Shown one piece after another: positions 34,770 to 42,434 of a stretch of DNA of 48,385 nt. The notes below the pieces were generated by a model. It was not told where the DNA came from. It was given only the letters and a program-made list of their open reading frames with translations, and searched no databases. The position numbers and the translations under genes were made by a program. Source of the DNA: Deltaproteobacteria bacterium (lineage in GTDB: Bacteria; Bdellovibrionota_B; Oligoflexia; Oligoflexales; CAIYRB01); NCBI GenBank assembly GCA_016874735.1, contig VGTI01000032.1, positions 1-48,385 on the forward strand, given 5' to 3'. How positions within the stretch are numbered: the stretch's first letter is position 1; each line of letters opens with the position of its first letter.

Positions 34770-36458
34770 ATGACGGATGGTTTGAAAAAGATTTTAACGC
34801 GAGTCGCCGAAACACCCACCTCGACGATGATCGACCGTTATTTGGCGCTGGTTAGCGAGTTGTCAAACGAGCAGCAGAAGACCGAGCGCGTGCTAGATCT
34901 CGGCGAGGCCCTGATAGCGAAAGCGCCGACAGAAGCGCTACGCGTCGTTGGTATGGTGCACGATGCTGCACCCAAAAATGTGCGTGCCTACGCCATCCTG
35001 ATCGCTGCCTTTGAAAAGTTGGGGCGAACAGCCAAAGCCGGCGTGCTGCGTCTTGAGCGTGACAAACTACTTAAGGCGGCACCCCCCGTTGAGCCGGCAC
35101 AGGTTGCGTTGGAGCTTTCGTCCGAAACGTATCCGCTCGAGGTCACTCCGGAACCATCGCTTTTGGCACCTCCCCCAGAGGGTACTGGATCGATGGCTGA
35201 TCTGGCCTTGTCTTTAGCGGGATTGAGTGAAGCGGCCAGCGACTCCACAATGACTCTCAGTATCCCATCGTCCGCTAAAGACAGTGACGCTAGGGGCAGT
35301 TTCATTGCAATTGAACAGCCTCCAAACCTTGGCGCTGAAGCAAATAAAAATACCGTATCAACGGCCTTGGGCCTCAATAAGATCCAATCGATGGTTGACG
35401 GGCTGCTCAAGGACCGCAGCCCGAGTCGGGTCGGGTCTGCATTAAAATCAGCCAACTCCTTGCGCAATCCCCTGGCTGCCACCAAGAGCGACGACGCTCC
35501 AACGCCCCCGACGACTAAGACTGGCAGTACCCGCATCTCCCAAGCGCTGCGCCGGCGCAGTGGGCTCAAGACGCCCGACCATGTGGCGGGGGACGAGCCG
35601 TTATTATCGTCCGAGCGGACCAGTCTGGCGGTTCCCCCACTGGATCTTGAACTGATTGGGCAAGGTGAGGCAGGCGCACCAGATGGCGTCATCAGTGCGG
35701 CCAGTGAGTCGCTGGATCCAGAACGACTAGACCTTTTGACGCGTGAGGCGCAGGCCGCATTCGGCAAGGGCATAGGCCTCGAGGCTCAGGCGGCATCTGA
35801 TGCTTTCACGGAAGGTGGAGATGACGGAGAAACACCTAGTCTGCGCGACGATTCTTCCGCTTTGTCAGCTACAAATTTGAGAGACCTCACCGATATTTCG
35901 GAATTCTGGGACCCTCTGCACGCGCGGATGGCCAAGGTAGACTGGGACCAGGTATTGGGCGCGATGCATGAGCAACGGGAAAGTCACTTAGGTAACTTAG
36001 AGCAGGCTACACGCTTTCAGTTTTCGTTGCCTGCTGCAGCTATTCAAGCATTAAGTGCACAGTTTCAGTCCCAGGTTGTGACCGACCCAGCCAAAGCTCT
36101 CATCGCCATATGGGAGACGATCCAAGGGATCTGGGGCGAAAAACCAGACTCCGTAACCGTCGCCCTGCTGCAAGATCTTAACCTGACGCACGCAACGCGC
36201 GGGTTTTGGGGGCTGTACCTAGACGCTTTGCTCGCCCGTGGTTCGGGGCGCCGCGTACTGTTCGAAGTGGCCTCGGTTGTAGCCCGCGAGCGCCAACTTA
36301 GCTGGGCCAAGACCGGGTGGCAGCGGCTGCCAACCGCATGGCGTCAACTAGGTTTGCGTGGCTTTGCATGGCAAGAGGACGAGGGTGTGGACGCGCTCCT
36401 CGTCCGACTCAGACAAAGACCACGCCAAACCATGCGTTCGCTATTAGTGAGCGCTTAG
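34770..36458 (+). CDS. Hypothetical protein, 562 aa, helical N-terminus and long disordered middle
   Basis: The start at ATG 34770 has GGGGGTAG 7 bases upstream; the frame is open to 34725. Residues 1-110 are helical and TPR-like (LGEALIAKAPTEALRVVGMV). Residues about 115-390 are low in complexity, Ser/Pro/Ala-rich and probably disordered. The C-terminal 180 residues (EFWDPLHARMAKVDWDQVLG to RPRQTMRSLLVSA) form a helical domain I do not recognise. There is no signal peptide. The stop codon lies inside a hairpin shared with the convergent methyltransferase-like gene. Confidence 0.65.
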   Translation: MTDGLKKILTRVAETPTSTMIDRYLALVSELSNEQQKTERVLDLGEALIAKAPTEALRVVGMVHDAAPKNVRAYAILIAAFEKLGRTAKAGVLRLERDKLLKAAPPVEPAQVALELSSETYPLEVTPEPSLLAPPPEGTGSMADLALSLAGLSEAASDSTMTLSIPSSAKDSDARGSFIAIEQPPNLGAEANKNTVSTALGLNKIQSMVDGLLKDRSPSRVGSALKSANSLRNPLAATKSDDAPTPPTTKTGSTRISQALRRRSGLKTPDHVAGDEPLLSSERTSLAVPPLDLELIGQGEAGAPDGVISAASESLDPERLDLLTREAQAAFGKGIGLEAQAASDAFTEGGDDGETPSLRDDSSALSATNLRDLTDISEFWDPLHARMAKVDWDQVLGAMHEQRESHLGNLEQATRFQFSLPAAAIQALSAQFQSQVVTDPAKALIAIWETIQGIWGEKPDSVTVALLQDLNLTHATRGFWGLYLDALLARGSGRRVLFEVASVVARERQLSWAKTGWQRLPTAWRQLGLRGFAWQEDEGVDALLVRLRQRPRQTMRSLLVSA

Positions 36459-36482
36459 CCCAGGCAGAGGCTTAGAGCGCTC
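36449..36482. terminator. Hairpin between convergent genes
   Basis: GAGCGCTTAGCC (36449-36460) pairs with GGCTTAGAGCGCTC (36469-36482) with a small bulge, loop CAGGCAGA. It overlaps the stop of the plus-strand gene and lies just before the 3' end of the minus-strand gene. There is no strong T-tract. Confidence 0.5.
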
Positions 36483-36489
36483 CAAACTA

Positions 36490-37221
36490 CTAGACCGGTG
36501 GACGACCCGAGCCACTGAGCAACGACAGTGAGATCAACATGAAGGCAATGGCCAGTAAGGTCCGCCGCTCACTCTTTAGTGCCGGAGAAAAAGTCGTGGG
36601 CCACTCCAGATTCTCCAGCGTGGGCCATTTGGTTGGGACCCACGGAGGAACCTGAGTCATGTATTCCTCATAAGCGGTGCCGAAGCGTCCGACCAGCAGC
36701 CGCTCCTCGTGTTTAACGATGCAGTAATACTGAAAGCCGAAAAGGGCAGCCGCCACAAAAACTATCCAACCCACACCGCTGAACACGGCTAGGCCGACGG
36801 TGATCAGAAAATTGCCGACGTAAAGTGGGTTGCGCACGTAGCTGAAGGGGCCGCTGGTGATGAGCGCCGACCCTGCCGTCTCGACGTTACGCGTCCGCGA
36901 CACGGATCCGATGAAAGCCACGCTATAGATCCGTACCAGCTCGCCTAGGACCACAATCAGCGTGCCCAGCACAGCCGATTTGACCGACGGTTCACAGGCA
37001 AACAGGACCAGGGCGATCAGCGGAATCGGCGTGTAGTCGCGCCATTCAAATAGGCGCTCACCGATATCCTCCGCACTCCACTCAGACCAGGCTGGGCGAG
37101 TCGAGCCGCTCCCGGCCTCAGTCTCAGTAGTGGCGCGCCCAAACGTCGGCCCCCCCGCCACAGCTAATGCACTGTCGGTGGGCTCTGGCGACCCTGGTGG
37201 TTGTTTGTTCTCATCACTCAC
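36490..37221 (-). CDS. Isoprenylcysteine carboxyl methyltransferase-like (ICMT/PEMT) membrane protein
   Basis: This 243-aa protein has a disordered N-terminus (about 55 residues) and then four to five membrane helices. The family signature ITSGPFSYVRNPLYVGNFLI is followed at the usual distance by KHEERLLVGRFGTAYEEYMTQVP. This is the S-adenosylmethionine-binding C-terminal region of ICMT/PEMT-type methyltransferases. The bacterial substrate is unknown. The GTG start has GAGG upstream. Confidence 0.85.
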   Translation of the reverse strand: MSDENKQPPGSPEPTDSALAVAGGPTFGRATTETEAGSGSTRPAWSEWSAEDIGERLFEWRDYTPIPLIALVLFACEPSVKSAVLGTLIVVLGELVRIYSVAFIGSVSRTRNVETAGSALITSGPFSYVRNPLYVGNFLITVGLAVFSGVGWIVFVAAALFGFQYYCIVKHEERLLVGRFGTAYEEYMTQVPPWVPTKWPTLENLEWPTTFSPALKSERRTLLAIAFMLISLSLLSGSGRPPV

Positions 37222-37271
37222 GGTTAGCGTCCTCTATGTACGAGATCAGTTGCGAATCGAAAAGTTTCTGT

Positions 37272-37952
37272 TTACTGGGGCGATGGCTCAGCAAAAATCA
37301 CGGGAGTCGCTAAAGATAGCCGACTGACAGCCTCGCTGGCAACCCGCGAATCCGCTAAATCAGCTGCCGACATGCCCATGAGCAGAGGCTCCATCGCCAC
37401 CAGCTGTGCGCCGATGTGATCGGCAAAAGTCGCACGAAACAGACCCTCAAACAAGGTCCTCGCCTTTTTACTACTGGAGAAGAGCATAACCACCCCCGCC
37501 TGGTCCCGCCAGAAAGCATCGACGTAACTCAAGGTCGGCAGGGCACGTCCCATCAACTCGGCCTTAACCTCATCACGTAGGTCCCGGCGCTCTTTAGGCC
37601 CTGGAGTCTTGCCGGTTTTTTGACTGATGGCAAAAAAACGCTGCTTGTACACAAGCTGCAGCAAGGTCGCCGGCACTTTGCGGCGCTCAATCCGCAGACG
37701 CAGGAGCACCCCGTCAGCGACGCGGCAATCGTGCAAATCCCAGGGATGATCCGGGGGCAAATCGACCTTGACGCCATCAATGCCAACTGGCCGTACCCAC
37801 CCGCATTGTTCCTCTTTCTTAACGCCGTCCAAGACCACAGGGGTGGCTTGGTACAGGCCGAGCCGATCCGCCATATCGGAAAGCTTGGGCCGACTGCCAT
37901 CACCGATCAGCAGGTAACGGGAGAGGGCAATGCTGCCTTGCTGAATTGCCAA
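37272..37952 (-). CDS. RdgC-like protein
   Basis: With the TTG start at 37952 (GAGG upstream, N-terminus AIQQGSIALSRYLLIGDG) the protein has about 226 aa, shorter than the roughly 300 aa of E. coli RdgC. The frame is open to 38015. The C-terminal half shows RdgC features: KTGKTPGPKERRDLRDEVKA, then LMGRALPTLSYVDAFW, then VVMLFSSSKKARTLFEGLF. These align in order with RdgC's GRKIKKxEKxxLKDE, LPRAF, ID and SAKKAE elements. RdgC forms a DNA-encircling dimer that modulates RecA. The match is moderate and the N-terminal domain is short. Confidence 0.65.
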   Translation of the reverse strand: MAIQQGSIALSRYLLIGDGSRPKLSDMADRLGLYQATPVVLDGVKKEEQCGWVRPVGIDGVKVDLPPDHPWDLHDCRVADGVLLRLRIERRKVPATLLQLVYKQRFFAISQKTGKTPGPKERRDLRDEVKAELMGRALPTLSYVDAFWRDQAGVVMLFSSSKKARTLFEGLFRATFADHIGAQLVAMEPLLMGMSAADLADSRVASEAVSRLSLATPVIFAEPSPQ

Positions 37953-38098
37953 AAGTAAACACCTCGTCAAAAGGTTTGAACCCGTTATGTTACTACTCTC
38001 AGCGCCGAGGTCCACGAACTTTTAAAGAAATCGGGCGGCGGGCCGATGAAAAACAAGTGACAGATGTATTTAACCGGCGTGATGCCATAAGGCTGACG

Positions 38099-38401
38099 AT
38101 GCGTAACGATCAATCCACCGACTTTGCGACCTATCGCGAGATCATGGGCGAGCTCCTGAGGCCCATTGAGGCTCATGGTCTGGACGTGGATACGTTAAAG
38201 CGCCTCTACGAGAGTAAGCTGGTCTACCTGGAAAACCTCCGTGTCCGCTGCTTCTTCGAGCTTAACAGTGCCGCTGGCGGCCACTTCACTATGAACGACT
38301 ACAAGCTGATTTTGCAGGCCTTGGCGGACACTAACCGGCACCTACGAAATTTGATCCTTTTGGCCATAAGTACCAACCTCAAAAAACGCACGGCTAGCTG
38401 A
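38099..38401 (+). CDS. Hypothetical protein, about 100 aa
   Basis: I choose ATG 38099 (AAGG upstream). The frame is open to 37946, overlapping the divergent RdgC-like start, and the upstream residues look non-coding. The protein is helical and soluble (YREIMGELLRPIEAHGLDVD, LENLRVRCFFELNSAAGGHF, LILQALADTNRHLRNLILLA). I do not recognise the family. Confidence 0.55.
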   Translation: MRNDQSTDFATYREIMGELLRPIEAHGLDVDTLKRLYESKLVYLENLRVRCFFELNSAAGGHFTMNDYKLILQALADTNRHLRNLILLAISTNLKKRTAS

Positions 38402-38449
38402 TCCTGAGGGTCATTCCCGGGCGCCGCGGTGTGGTCCAGGGCAAACCTC

Positions 38450-38458
38450 TGCTATAAT
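38450..38458 (+). promoter_or_regulatory. Extended -10 promoter (TGCTATAAT) of the receiver-domain gene
   Basis: TGC plus a perfect TATAAT (38453-38458) lies 56 bases upstream of the ATG at 38514. The -35 region is poor, as often with extended -10 promoters. Confidence 0.55.
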
Positions 38459-38513
38459 TAGGTTTGGTCTCCCACAATTCCGTAACAGTTCTGTCGATCA
38501 GTTAGAGGGTCGC

Positions 38514-39668
38514 ATGCGTCGTAACCTGCTTGTTGCCGACGACTCGGTCACCATCCAGAAAGTCATCCGCATTGCCTTTCATAGGTTACCGGTTGAGCTC
38601 GTCGAGGCGGCATCGCTCATCGAAGCCTTAGCTACCGTCGGTAGGGCCAGGCCCGACGCCATCATTGTTGACGCCAGTCTGCCCGGTGTACGCCGACCCG
38701 AAGACTTCGCCCGCCTTCGGGCCGAAGCAGGGGGCGTCCCAATGCTCCTCCTGATCGGGTCGTATGACGGAGTGGATGAAGCCGCACTCAGTCAGATTGG
38801 TTTTGCCAAGGTGTTGAAAAAACCCTTTGAGTCGACCGACATCGTCGCCGCCATTGACCAACTACTCGGGCTGCATGCACCACCCCCGCCGCCGCCACCC
38901 ATGCGGGCTGCGCCGTCTGGTCCACCAACCTCATTGCCACCGAAGCCGCTGTCTTTGGGTTTCAGTGAGGCGCCGGCACCTCAGGTCTCTCAGGCATCGC
39001 TGATTGGTGAGCCGATGTCCCTCTTTTCCTTTGAGGCGGAGCCGACCGATCCCACTCTGGGCGCTCCAGCGGGGGAACCAGATCTGGGGCTGACCCCACC
39101 GAATAGGGCGCAGCACGCCACCGTGGTGCACAGCGATGGGTTTCCCGGCCTACCTCCGGTGAACGACGTCAACCTCAAAGAGACCCCGCGCCCGCCAGTG
39201 ATGCCGCAGACACTGGAGGGTCAACGTGGTCGGCGCGTGTTTGCCTCTTCCGAAGCCCCGCCACCACCGGTGGCAACCGACGATTTTGACCTGAGTTTTG
39301 CCGTGTTCGACACTGACAACGTCGAGCCTGCGTCCGTCGGCGGCGCCAGACCAGAGCCGCGCATCAACGTCGCTGTGCCGCCACCGCCACCACCACCGCG
39401 CGCCGCGGCCCAGGTGGCTCCTCCTGTGGCGACGCCTCCCCCACAAGTCGAGCCGCCGCCGACTCCCAAGGCCGAATTCGCCTTTGGCGGGGACGGTACC
39501 GTGTCGGCGACGATGAGTCAGATCACCATGGCCCAAATGCCCGCGTGGGTGCGACAGGCCGTCGAGGATTACTGCGAGCGTCACTTCAAGAGTCTGGCTC
39601 GGGAAGTCTTGACGTCCGAGCTGAGACGTCTAGCCGACGAGAAGGCGCGGCACCTCGTTGACAATTGA
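38514..39668 (+). CDS. Response-regulator receiver protein with long proline-rich tail
   Basis: This 384-aa protein has a receiver domain at residues 1-118 with the acidic pair Asp9/Asp10, phosphoacceptor Asp53 (IIVDASLPG), Ser83 in LLIGSYDG and Lys102/103 before Pro (VLKKPFE). A Pro/Ala-rich, probably disordered linker (about 120-330, with runs of seven prolines) follows. The last 45 residues form a conserved-looking helix (MPAWVRQAVEDYCERHFKSL). The layout resembles myxobacterial and delta-proteobacterial localisation or motility regulators rather than DNA-binding regulators. No kinase is nearby. It has its own extended -10 promoter. Confidence 0.82.
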   Translation: MRRNLLVADDSVTIQKVIRIAFHRLPVELVEAASLIEALATVGRARPDAIIVDASLPGVRRPEDFARLRAEAGGVPMLLLIGSYDGVDEAALSQIGFAKVLKKPFESTDIVAAIDQLLGLHAPPPPPPPMRAAPSGPPTSLPPKPLSLGFSEAPAPQVSQASLIGEPMSLFSFEAEPTDPTLGAPAGEPDLGLTPPNRAQHATVVHSDGFPGLPPVNDVNLKETPRPPVMPQTLEGQRGRRVFASSEAPPPPVATDDFDLSFAVFDTDNVEPASVGGARPEPRINVAVPPPPPPPRAAAQVAPPVATPPPQVEPPPTPKAEFAFGGDGTVSATMSQITMAQMPAWVRQAVEDYCERHFKSLAREVLTSELRRLADEKARHLVDN

Positions 39669-39711
39669 ACCAGCTTGGACGAGGATCCGGCCACAGTCCG
39701 GAGGATGGTCT

Positions 39712-40554
39712 ATGGCGCCAATTCATGCAATTCAGTTAACCCCGATGATCACTCGTGCTCTTGAAGAGGACTGGGGTTTCGGCGATTGGACCACGGACAT
39801 CTGCGTGGCAGCAACAACACAGGCCAAGGCCCGCATCATCGCCAAGGAACCCACCGTGGTGGCTGGCGTCGAAGTGGCCGCGGCGGTCTTTAACCTCGTC
39901 GATCCAAGTCTTAAGGTCACGCTGCGGGCGCAAAATGGTGACCAGCTAAACCGCGGCGATTTAATCATCGAGATCTCAGGTGCAGCTAGGTCGCTCCTCA
40001 AGGCGGAGCGCGTTGCACTTAACTTTCTCGGCCGCATGTGCGGCATTGCGACGCTGACGCGAGAATTTGTGAAACAACTTGCCGGCACTAAAGCGCAGCT
40101 TTTAGACACGCGCAAGACGACTCCAGGCATGCGCCTCCTCGAAAAGTCCGCCACGGTCATTGGCGGCGCGCGCAATCACCGTATGTGCCTCACCGATGGT
40201 GTCATCGTGAAGGAGAATCACATTCGCGCAGCTGGCGGCATCAGCGCTGCCGTGAGTCGTCTACTTGAAAGTTTGCCACCAACACTCAAAATTGAGGTCG
40301 AGACCACTAACTTGAGCGAGGTACAGGAGGCTCTTGATGCCGGTGCTGACCTCATCATGCTCGACAATATGTCAGTCGCCGAGATGGCTCTGGCGGTGCG
40401 CACGGTGCGTGGCCGTGCGCTACTCGAGGCCTCGGGCAATGTCAGATTGGATACCGTCCGCGAGATCGCTCAGACCGGCGTTAACTTCATTTCGACTGGT
40501 GCCATCATCCACTCCGCACGTTGGTCTGACCTAAGCTTATTATTTGACGTGTGA
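39712..40554 (+). CDS. nadC: Nicotinate-nucleotide pyrophosphorylase (quinolinate phosphoribosyltransferase)
   Basis: This 280-aa enzyme starts at ATG 39712 with GGAGGATGG upstream. An open frame reaches back to 39658 but is unsupported. Motifs are FGDWTTDICV, AERVALNFLGRMCGIAT, LLDTRKTTPGMRLLEKSA, GGARNHRMCLTDGVIVKENH and ISTGAIIHSA. They match NadC, which converts quinolinate and PRPP into nicotinate mononucleotide for NAD synthesis. The birA-coaX fusion gene starts 31 bases after its stop. Confidence 0.95.
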   Translation: MAPIHAIQLTPMITRALEEDWGFGDWTTDICVAATTQAKARIIAKEPTVVAGVEVAAAVFNLVDPSLKVTLRAQNGDQLNRGDLIIEISGAARSLLKAERVALNFLGRMCGIATLTREFVKQLAGTKAQLLDTRKTTPGMRLLEKSATVIGGARNHRMCLTDGVIVKENHIRAAGGISAAVSRLLESLPPTLKIEVETTNLSEVQEALDAGADLIMLDNMSVAEMALAVRTVRGRALLEASGNVRLDTVREIAQTGVNFISTGAIIHSARWSDLSLLFDV

Positions 40555-40585
40555 CAGCCACCGGCGGTGTGGCAGAGGTTCCCAC

Positions 40586-42163
40586 TTGAGTAAGCCAGCC
40601 GTAACGGTCCACCATCTGAAGACGGTCGATTCCACGTCGCGCCATGCGGCTGCAATGCTGCGCGGTGATGCAGCGGGCGCCACGCATCAGGCCCCGTTCA
40701 TGATTTGGGCCGACGAGCAGACGGCCGGCCGCGGGCGTCTTGGCCATGAGTGGCTCAGTCCGCGCGGTAATCTCTATTGCACGCTGGTTTTGCCACCGCC
40801 GGAAGCCGCTCCGGAGCAACATGGACTGCTGCCGCTCAAGGCTGGTGTCATTACCGCTCGTTTTATCGAGCGAGAGTTTGGCCTCCGCCTCACTCTCAAG
40901 TGGCCAAATGATATTTTGTTTGGCGGCAATAAACTCGGCGGTATTTTGGTCGAGACCAGTCTAAATGGATCTAAGTTTGGTGAATTATTGATCGGCATTG
41001 GCCTCAATGTGAATCATGCTCCCGATTTAAGTGACGGCGATTACCGGGCCGTCGCGCTACATACGCTCCTAGGCCACAGCGTCGACTTAGCTGAGTTGGC
41101 GCGGAAATTTTCTGAGGCTTTTGTCACGCTGTGGGCCGCGCTGCCACTTGATCGTGTGATCAGCGCCTACAACGAATACGCGCTGACACCGGACGAATTG
41201 TTCTATCGCGACTTGAACGGTGAGCGACACTATGCCCGCTTGGGTGTCCTGCGCGACGACGGCGCGCAACTACTACAAGACTATCAGTCACCAGATCAAC
41301 TGATTGCCCTTAGCCACGCTGATCACGGTTGGCGCTGGACGCTGCAAAGTGCCGAGGCGCGCGAGCTTGTGATTGTTGACATTGGTAACACGGCTACAAA
41401 GTTCGCCTACTATCAAGATGCACGGAGTGAATCAGCACACTGGATAGCGCCGGTGCCGCACGATGGCGGCGAGACGTCGCTCCGGCAAGCTCTGGTCCAG
41501 CTGGCTCATCGCGTCGAGGGTCAAGCAGTCCCGCTGCACGTCACGTCGGTGCGGCCCGAGCGCACCAAACTCCTCATGCAGCTGGCTTCCGCCCTCGGCT
41601 GGCCCGTCGTCGTTGTCGGCAAGAGACCGCTGCGGCGCCGCGGCGACGGCTATCTCCTAAAAGACCTAGGTATCGATAGACTCGCTGCCATTGAGGGATG
41701 GCTCGCCAGCCTCAGTGACAACGACAGGCGCCACCAAGACCACTACGGCATAGTCGTTGCCGCTGGTACCGCGACGACGGTCGACGCCGTCACTGTGCGT
41801 GGGCAGCATTTAGGCGGCCTGATCCTGCCAGGCCTCAAGCTTGCGTTGCGCAGCTTGCACGAGGCAGCAAGCCTACTGCCAGACATCAATTTAGAGCTTG
41901 AGCTTAGCGCCGACGCGCCCAGGCAAGGATTAGGACATGACACGCGCAGCGCGATGATCTGCGCCGCTATCGAGATGACCGCTGGCGCGGTGAACGAAGT
42001 GCGGCGGCGGCTAGAGCGTCAGCAACGACGCTCTGAACTCTCTGGAGGCATTGTAGTCACTGGGGGCTGGGGTCAGCAGTTGGCGACGCGACTTGGAGGC
42101 AGCTACAAACCAGAACTGATTCTAAGTGGGGCACGCGCTCTAGCTCTGGGTGGCTGGCGCTAA
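40586..42163 (+). CDS. Bifunctional biotin-protein ligase / type III pantothenate kinase (BirA-CoaX fusion)
   Basis: I choose TTG 40586, which has GAGG 7 bases upstream (525 aa); the frame is open to 40544. The first 250 residues are a biotin-protein ligase catalytic domain: DSTSRHAAAM, ADEQTAGRGRLGHEW, LTLKWPNDILFGGNKLGGIL and IGIGLNVNH. There is no N-terminal helix-turn-helix, so it is not a repressor. From about residue 278 it is a type III pantothenate kinase (CoaX): ELVIVDIGNTATKFAYY, LGIDRLAAIEGWL, VVAAGTATTVDAV, LGGLILPGLKLALRSL and TRSAMICAAIEMTAG. One polypeptide thus attaches biotin and starts CoA synthesis. Such fusions are known (for example in Neisseria) but uncommon. Confidence 0.93.
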   Translation: MSKPAVTVHHLKTVDSTSRHAAAMLRGDAAGATHQAPFMIWADEQTAGRGRLGHEWLSPRGNLYCTLVLPPPEAAPEQHGLLPLKAGVITARFIEREFGLRLTLKWPNDILFGGNKLGGILVETSLNGSKFGELLIGIGLNVNHAPDLSDGDYRAVALHTLLGHSVDLAELARKFSEAFVTLWAALPLDRVISAYNEYALTPDELFYRDLNGERHYARLGVLRDDGAQLLQDYQSPDQLIALSHADHGWRWTLQSAEARELVIVDIGNTATKFAYYQDARSESAHWIAPVPHDGGETSLRQALVQLAHRVEGQAVPLHVTSVRPERTKLLMQLASALGWPVVVVGKRPLRRRGDGYLLKDLGIDRLAAIEGWLASLSDNDRRHQDHYGIVVAAGTATTVDAVTVRGQHLGGLILPGLKLALRSLHEAASLLPDINLELELSADAPRQGLGHDTRSAMICAAIEMTAGAVNEVRRRLERQQRRSELSGGIVVTGGWGQQLATRLGGSYKPELILSGARALALGGWR

Positions 42164-42173
42164 AAAAATAGAA

Positions 42174-42193
42174 GCCCGCCTAAAAAGACGGGC
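42174..42193 (-). terminator. Intrinsic terminator (minus strand)
   Basis: On the minus strand, GCCCGTC (42193-42187) pairs with GGCGGGC (42180-42174), including one G-T pair, with loop TTTTTA. TTCTATTTTTTT follows. It would end transcription from mtaB or from a small RNA in the gap. Confidence 0.65.
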
Positions 42194-42434
42194 CCCCCAT
42201 GCGGAGAAGATAAACCTTGGTGCAAAGAGTTGTTTCTTTCCTGAGACGACGGCCAGGGCCCTCGGCCTCAAATTCCAGGTATGATGCCGCTACGGAGTGC
42301 GACCATCCCGGACCACCACGGATGATTTTACCAGACTCGCGGGAGTTTGCACGGCCAGACCTGTAACCCCTTGATTACCCGCAAAGCCTTATCGGACCTG
42401 CGTTGTAACTGTCTAAGATTGCAAAGGTCCTTAC
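42194..42434. other. Gap between birA-coaX and mtaB; possible long 3' UTR or small RNA
   Basis: No open reading frame of note is present in this 241-bp stretch. It lies upstream (in minus direction) of the good terminator at 42174-42193. It is either the mtaB 3' UTR or an independent RNA. I see no match to known structured RNAs that I could defend. Confidence 0.35.
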
